Assembly: GCF_013186535.1 (NCBI RefSeq)
Contig: NZ_JABMCZ010000002.1
Location: 248,001-312,000, forward strand
Direction of reading: 5' to 3'
Length of the DNA stretch: 64,000 nt
Origin: Nocardia terpenica
GTDB lineage: Bacteria; Actinomycetota; Actinomycetes; Mycobacteriales; Mycobacteriaceae
Positions 59,860-64,000 of this stretch are shown piece by piece; position 1 is the first letter of the stretch; each line of letters opens with the position of its first letter. The notes beneath the pieces were generated by a model. It searched no databases. It had not been told where the DNA came from and saw nothing but the letters and a program-made list of their open reading frames with translations. The position numbers and the translations under genes were made by a program.

Positions 59860-60126
59860 ATGAACGAGTCGACAGCAGCGGATCTGCACGCCCAGGTGCG
59901 GAAAATCGTTGCGGCCGTGCTGGATATCGACGAAACCGAACTCACCGACGAGAGCAGCTTCATCGACGATTTCGACGCCGATTCGCTGCAGGTCATCGAG
60001 ATGTTCTCCCGCTTCGAGAAATTCCTCGGCGTGAAGGTCCCGAACGAGGACGAGGTGGAGATGGACAATCTGCCACAGGCCTACGCACTGGTCGCGGCGC
60101 ATCGTCATGAGGTCGTCAATGCCTGA
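59860..60126 (+). CDS. Acyl carrier protein
   Basis: 88 residues; ATG with GAGGAGG about 6 nt upstream. The four-helix ACP pattern is clear, with the phosphopantetheine serine in DFDADSLQVIEMFSRFEKF (Ser42) and an acidic helix III (VPNEDEVEMDNL). It should tether the growing acyl chain for the ketosynthases downstream. The ketosynthase start overlaps its end by 8 nt, so stoichiometric coupled translation is likely. A dedicated ACP beside a ketosynthase pair argues for a specialised pathway rather than housekeeping fatty acid synthesis. Confidence 0.93.
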   Translation: MNESTAADLHAQVRKIVAAVLDIDETELTDESSFIDDFDADSLQVIEMFSRFEKFLGVKVPNEDEVEMDNLPQAYALVAAHRHEVVNA

Positions 60127-61348
60127 CGTGGGGGATCTCCCGCGGGTCGTCGTCACCGGGCTCGGCGCGATCAGCGCGTTCGGGCCCGGCGCGGCGCCCC
60201 TGCTGGCGGGAATTCGGGAGGGGCGCAGCGGTATCGGACGGGCCGAGCAGTTCGATGTGACCGGATTCGATCACGAACTCGCCGGTGAGGTCCGTGATTT
60301 CGCGCCGGAGCGGCACCTGCGGCGGCTCGCGCCGCGGGACTGGGGGCGGACGGCGCTGTTCGCCGCCACCGCCGCGCGGCTGGCGGCCACCGACGCCGGA
60401 TTCGACACGGACACACTGCCATTCGCGCGGGCGGTGAGCTGTTTCGGCACCACCAACGGGGAATCGCAGCTCATGGAGCGGATCGCGGGCGCCATGGCCG
60501 AACTCGGCGCCGACGCCGTGCGCCCCGAGTTGGCCGGACGCGCCGACGGCGGGTCGGTCGCGACCGCGGCCGCCGCCGAACTCGGCATCGAAGGTCAGGC
60601 CCTGACCGTCGGAACCGCCTGCGCGGCAGCCAATTACGCCATCGGTTACGCCTACGACCTGATCCGCGGCGGGCAGGCCGACGTCGCGGTCTGCGGCGGC
60701 GCGGATGCGTCGAACCGGGCCATCCACGCGGGTTTTCACCGGCTGGGTGCGCTGGCGAAGGATGTGCCGCGGCCGTTCGACACCCACCGCGACGGCATCG
60801 TCACCGCCGAGGGCGGCGTCGCCCTGCTGCTGGAGCGGCTGGACTCGGCGCGGGCCCGCGGGGCGCGCATCTACGCCGAGGTGCTGGGCTACGGAATGCG
60901 GTGCGACGCACGGCATATGACCAACCCGGACACCGACTCCATCGCCGAGTGCATCCGCATCGCCCAGCGCCATGCGGGCGTGCGGCCCGCCGAGGTCGAC
61001 TACATCAGCGCGCACGGCACCGGGACCCGGGCCAACGACATCGCCGAGGTGTCGGCGGTGCGCAGCGTCTTCGGCGACCACGTCCCGCCGATCAGCTCGA
61101 TCAAATCGATGCTCGGCCACACCATGGGCGCGGCCGCGGGATTCGGCGCGCTGGTCTGCTGCGCGGCCATCCGCGACGGATTCCTGCCGCCCACCGCGAC
61201 GCTGACCGACCCCGATCCGGAATTGGGCCCGGGTCTCGATCACGTGCCCGGCCGGGCGCGGGCGGCGCGGGTCCGGGTGGCACAGAACCACGGTTTCGCC
61301 TTCGGCGGAAACAATGCCATTACGATTTTCGGAGCAGTACCGGCATGA
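60119..61348 (+). CDS. Beta-ketoacyl-ACP synthase (FabF / type II ketosynthase), catalytically complete
   Basis: 409 residues; the ATG at 60119 lies inside the ACP gene. Thiolase-fold condensing enzyme with all three catalytic positions: Cys168 in TVGTACAAANYAIG, His299 in ISAHGTGTRANDIAE, and His334 in SIKSMLGHTMGAAAG. The C-terminal NHGFAFGGNNA motif is also intact. It condenses malonyl-ACP with an acyl primer. It overlaps the next gene by ATGA; the pair looks like a KS-alpha/KS-beta heterodimer. Confidence 0.92.
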   Translation: MPDVGDLPRVVVTGLGAISAFGPGAAPLLAGIREGRSGIGRAEQFDVTGFDHELAGEVRDFAPERHLRRLAPRDWGRTALFAATAARLAATDAGFDTDTLPFARAVSCFGTTNGESQLMERIAGAMAELGADAVRPELAGRADGGSVATAAAAELGIEGQALTVGTACAAANYAIGYAYDLIRGGQADVAVCGGADASNRAIHAGFHRLGALAKDVPRPFDTHRDGIVTAEGGVALLLERLDSARARGARIYAEVLGYGMRCDARHMTNPDTDSIAECIRIAQRHAGVRPAEVDYISAHGTGTRANDIAEVSAVRSVFGDHVPPISSIKSMLGHTMGAAAGFGALVCCAAIRDGFLPPTATLTDPDPELGPGLDHVPGRARAARVRVAQNHGFAFGGNNAITIFGAVPA

Positions 61349-62499
61349 CAACCATTTTCGAATATCTCGACGCACCCGATATCGGGGTATCCACCCGAGA
61401 CAGCGTCGATATCGTCTCCTACGGCGCGTTCACGCCCGCCGGGCGCGGGCTCGACGCCATTGCCCGGGCCCTCGTGGACGGCGACCGACCGATCGCGGTG
61501 GACAAATCCGTGCACGACCCGGAATGGCCCGCCATTCCCGTTCTGCCGGTGGCCGATTTCGTGCCGGAGACGATTCTCGGGCGCAAGGGCCTGAGCCGGT
61601 TGTCGCGCAGCGATCGGCTCGCGATCGCCACCTGCGCCATGGCCTACGGCGACACCGCCGCCACCATCGAGCCGGGCGAGACCGGCGTCGTGCTGGGCAC
61701 GGCGGTCGGTAGCACGGGGACGCTCGGCACGTTCCTGCGCGACACCTTCGAGCAGCGGCGGCCGTACCTGGTCGACGCGGGGCTGTTCCCCAGCACGATG
61801 ATGAACTCCGCCGCGGGCAACACCGCCATCCGGCTCGGCCTCACGGGGGTGAACGCCACGGTGTCCGGTGGCTCGCTCGCCGCGCTGCAGGCCATCCACT
61901 ACGCCCGCACCGTCATGGCGGCCGGGCACGCCCGCCAGATCCTGGCCGGTGGTGTGGAGGAGTTGTCGGCCCCGTACGCGTGGGCGTGGCAGCACGCCGG
62001 GATGCTGACGCCCGGCACGGCGCTGTCGGAGGGCTGCGCGGTCTTCGGGCTGCTCCGCCCCGACGACTCCCGCCGGACCGACAGCCCCGTCCTCGGCCGG
62101 ATCCTGGCCTCCGACATCCGCTGCGCGGACCCGGGTCGGGGCGCGTTCGCGGTGGCCTCGCGGCTGGCCGAGTCGATCCGCGAGGTGCTGAACCGGGCCG
62201 AGGTCTCGCCGGACAGCGTCACCACGCTGGTGCCCGGCGCCCAGTCCCGGCGCGGCTTCTCGGCGCTGGAGCGCCGCGCGGTGCGCGACGGGCTTGGCGG
62301 CGGGTCCCGGCGAATCCTGCACACCCACCAGACATTCGGCGAGGCGCACGGCGTCGGCGTCGCGCTGCGACTGGCCGCGCTGCTGGCCACCTGGCAGCAC
62401 CCGACCCACCCCGCCACCGACCTGTTCGCCCTGGTGACGGGGATCGGCATCGACGGCGCCGTGGGCTGCCTGCTGGTGGCCCACCCGGACCTGACCTGA
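61345..62499 (+). CDS. Inactive ketosynthase partner (chain-length-factor-like)
   Basis: 384 residues; ATG overlaps the upstream stop (ATGA). It has the KS fold (VDIVSYGAFTPAGRGLDAIA, TGVVLGTAVGSTGTLGTFLR, MMNSAAGNTAIRLGL). The nucleophile position reads TVSGGSLAALQA, so Cys is replaced by Ser177. The HGTGT motif is replaced by VPGAQSRRGF. Classical chain-length factors have Gln at this Cys, so this is an atypical partner. It probably shapes the chain-length pocket in a heterodimer with the 60119-61348 product. Confidence 0.85.
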   Translation: MTTIFEYLDAPDIGVSTRDSVDIVSYGAFTPAGRGLDAIARALVDGDRPIAVDKSVHDPEWPAIPVLPVADFVPETILGRKGLSRLSRSDRLAIATCAMAYGDTAATIEPGETGVVLGTAVGSTGTLGTFLRDTFEQRRPYLVDAGLFPSTMMNSAAGNTAIRLGLTGVNATVSGGSLAALQAIHYARTVMAAGHARQILAGGVEELSAPYAWAWQHAGMLTPGTALSEGCAVFGLLRPDDSRRTDSPVLGRILASDIRCADPGRGAFAVASRLAESIREVLNRAEVSPDSVTTLVPGAQSRRGFSALERRAVRDGLGGGSRRILHTHQTFGEAHGVGVALRLAALLATWQHPTHPATDLFALVTGIGIDGAVGCLLVAHPDLT

Positions 62500-62512
62500 T
62501 CGGAAACCAATC

Positions 62513-63457
62513 ATGACAAGCACACTCACCGCGGTCGAGATCGGCTACGACCGCACCGTATCCCGCGCACTGGTGCACCGCTGGTCGCTGTCGGAGGTGT
62601 TCCTCACCGACTACGCCCGCACCGGCGCCCGCGAATTCGTGTGCGGTGCACAACTTCCGTTGTCGCACGGCTACTTTCGCGATCACATCGATCTGCGTTT
62701 CTATGATTCGCTGAATATTCTGGAGGCGTGCCGACAGGCGGCGACCTGCGCGGTGCACCTGCACGAGGGCGCGCCCTCGGACACCAGCCTCATCGCGAAG
62801 GCGTGGTCGCTGACCGTCACCGATCCGGACGCGCTGCTGGTCGGGGTGCGCCCGGGCGAGCTGCGCATCGACGCCGCGATCACCGAGCGCAAGGTGCGCG
62901 GAAATCAGTTGCGCCACATCGGGTTCGCCATGGCGTTGGAGCTGGACGGTGCGCGGTTGGGCGAGCTGACCATGGATCTGGCGTGCGCGCCGATCGAGCA
63001 GTACCGGTCGCTGCGGCGCTATCGGCGCGGCGACGAGCCGCCGACCGCGTACACGCTGGCCACCACGCCCACCGGGACGCCCACCGTCCCGCTGCTGGTG
63101 CAGCGGCGGCAGCCGGTCAACTCGGTCCTCGACGAGCTGCGGGTCGACGGCGGCACGGTGGCGGCGATCCTGAGCCCGCGCACGTTCGCCAACCGCAGCA
63201 TGTACGACCACCCGTACGATCACGTGCCCGCCATGGTGCTCAGCGAGGCGGCGCGGCAGTGCGCGCTGGTGGCCACCGACGCCGGGAAGGCGCACGGGTC
63301 TCGAATCCTGTCTCTGGACGGGGAATTCACCCGATTCGGGGAGCTGGACCGGCCCATCCTGATCGGCTCCGCGCCGCGGCCCGACTCCGTCGATCACCGC
63401 ATGGTCGCCGCCCAGGACGGCCGCGAGATCGCCCGGGTGGACATCCGGCTGGGCTGA
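62513..63457 (+). CDS. AfsA-type A-factor biosynthesis protein (double hotdog)
   Basis: 314 residues; ATG 11 nt after the previous stop. Two hotdog repeats with the AfsA signatures: LVHRWSLSEVFLTDYARTG at the N-terminus and NRSMYDHPYDHVPAMVLSEA in the second half. AfsA/ScbA enzymes join a beta-ketoacyl-ACP to dihydroxyacetone phosphate, the first step to gamma-butyrolactone signals. Here the gene follows a dedicated ACP and ketosynthase pair that could supply the beta-ketoacyl-ACP, and precedes a phosphatase. The presence of both hotdog motifs suggests activity. The product's acyl chain cannot be predicted. No ArpA-type receptor gene is in the window. Confidence 0.88.
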   Translation: MTSTLTAVEIGYDRTVSRALVHRWSLSEVFLTDYARTGAREFVCGAQLPLSHGYFRDHIDLRFYDSLNILEACRQAATCAVHLHEGAPSDTSLIAKAWSLTVTDPDALLVGVRPGELRIDAAITERKVRGNQLRHIGFAMALELDGARLGELTMDLACAPIEQYRSLRRYRRGDEPPTAYTLATTPTGTPTVPLLVQRRQPVNSVLDELRVDGGTVAAILSPRTFANRSMYDHPYDHVPAMVLSEAARQCALVATDAGKAHGSRILSLDGEFTRFGELDRPILIGSAPRPDSVDHRMVAAQDGREIARVDIRLG

Positions 63458-63518
63458 GCATGCCGGAAGCCGTTCCCGTGCACCGTAATTCACCCGCATC
63501 CGACGACAGGAGCAGACC

Positions 63519-64000
63519 ATGCCCGGAGTGCGTTCGATCGCATTCTTCGATGTCGACGAGACCCTGATCACGACGAAGTCGATGTTCGACTTCTACGACT
63601 ACTATCTGCGGGTCGCGCGCGTCGTCGCCGACCCGAGCACCGATGCCCGCTCCCTGCTGGGCGCGAATATCCCTCGGGAACAAGCCAATCGGCGGTACTA
63701 CCGCAGTTTCGCCGACGCCGAGGTGGCCGAGGTCGCCGCCATCGGCCGCCGGTGGTTCGCCGAACGCCTGTGTGCCGGTGGGTTTTTCCACGAGGACGTG
63801 AAGGCCGCGCTCGCCGCGCACCGCCGCGACGGCACCCTCACCGTGCTGGTGTCCGGCTCGTTCTCGGCCTGCCTGGAACCGATCGCGACCTACTGCGGCG
63901 CGGATCTGTTCCTCGGGTCCGAGCCCGAGATCCGCGCCGGGCGCTACACCGGGGAGGTGCTGCGCACCATGATCGGACCCGCGAAACGCGCTGCCGCGCA
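63519..64000 (+). CDS. HAD-superfamily phosphatase, SerB-like (cut by the window end)
   Basis: At least 160 residues; ATG at 63519 with AGGAG 7 nt upstream. HAD motif I is FFDVDETLIT (nucleophile Asp11, Asp13) and motif II is TVLVSGSFSACLEPIA (Ser). Motif III and the acidic motif IV lie near or beyond the end. The cap pattern and EIRAGRYTGEV segment are those of the IB subfamily. In this setting it may dephosphorylate the butenolide-type phosphate made after the AfsA step, or another pathway phosphate. It belongs to the ACP-ketosynthase-AfsA unit (61-nt gap). Confidence 0.88.
   Translation, partial: MPGVRSIAFFDVDETLITTKSMFDFYDYYLRVARVVADPSTDARSLLGANIPREQANRRYYRSFADAEVAEVAAIGRRWFAERLCAGGFFHEDVKAALAAHRRDGTLTVLVSGSFSACLEPIATYCGADLFLGSEPEIRAGRYTGEVLRTMIGPAKRAAA

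Overview
The window is GC-rich actinobacterial DNA. GTG starts, G/C-ending codons, mycobacterial-style FadD ligases, an S-adenosyl methyltransferase of the PF04672 type and an SCO5389-type protein point to the Corynebacteriales. Nocardia is my best guess, from gene content only.

Region 1 (1-37.6 kb, minus strand) is a non-ribosomal peptide locus. Transcription runs from right to left: a 2-module synthetase (30244-37599), a 4-module synthetase ending in a thioesterase (17738-30058), and a 5-module synthetase ending in a thioesterase (142-17505). The last two are paralogous, with the same or nearly the same adenylation codes in modules 1-3. All three proteins begin with an adenylation domain and no condensation domain. 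The 2-module protein ends in a condensation domain followed by a truncated, motif-less adenylation remnant, so it may feed either long synthetase. The 5-module protein carries an epimerase-like domain that has lost its catalytic residues. Recombination is visible: a 467-bp block with aberrant codon use is identical in two condensation domains, and short tandem repeats sit in frame inside adenylation domains. No MbtH protein, transporter or starter condensation domain is in the window.

Region 2 (37.6-45.1 kb) holds a repeat-filled spacer, a LuxR-type regulator, a secreted M23 peptidase, a nitronate monooxygenase-like flavoprotein, an SCO5389-family protein, a methyltransferase and a FadD-type ligase. 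Region 3 (45.1-50.5 kb) looks like lipid metabolism: thioesterase-like protein, second acyl-CoA ligase, divergent acyl-CoA dehydrogenase, Baeyer-Villiger-type monooxygenase, then tRNA-Arg(CCU). Region 4 (50.5-58.0 kb) is a run of small regulator/enzyme pairs: VOC protein with a coupled ECF41/SigJ-like sigma factor, LysR with an alpha/beta hydrolase, a GyrI-like protein, an alpha/beta hydrolase broken by a TGA, HxlR with a RibD-type reductase, and an epoxide hydrolase.

Region 5 (58.0-64.0 kb, running off the end) is a compact divergent biosynthetic locus. On the plus strand lie an acyl carrier protein, an active ketosynthase, an inactive ketosynthase partner, an AfsA-type protein and a HAD phosphatase. 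On the minus strand lie a KASIII-like protein, a small cupin-like protein and a predicted 32-residue hydrophobic peptide. The gene set suggests a butyrolactone/butenolide-type signal or a phosphate derivative of one.

A dispersed repeat family, made of a hairpin whose right arm is reiterated as a tandem array, marks several gene 3' ends. A related palindrome-plus-array has entered a synthetase gene in frame.
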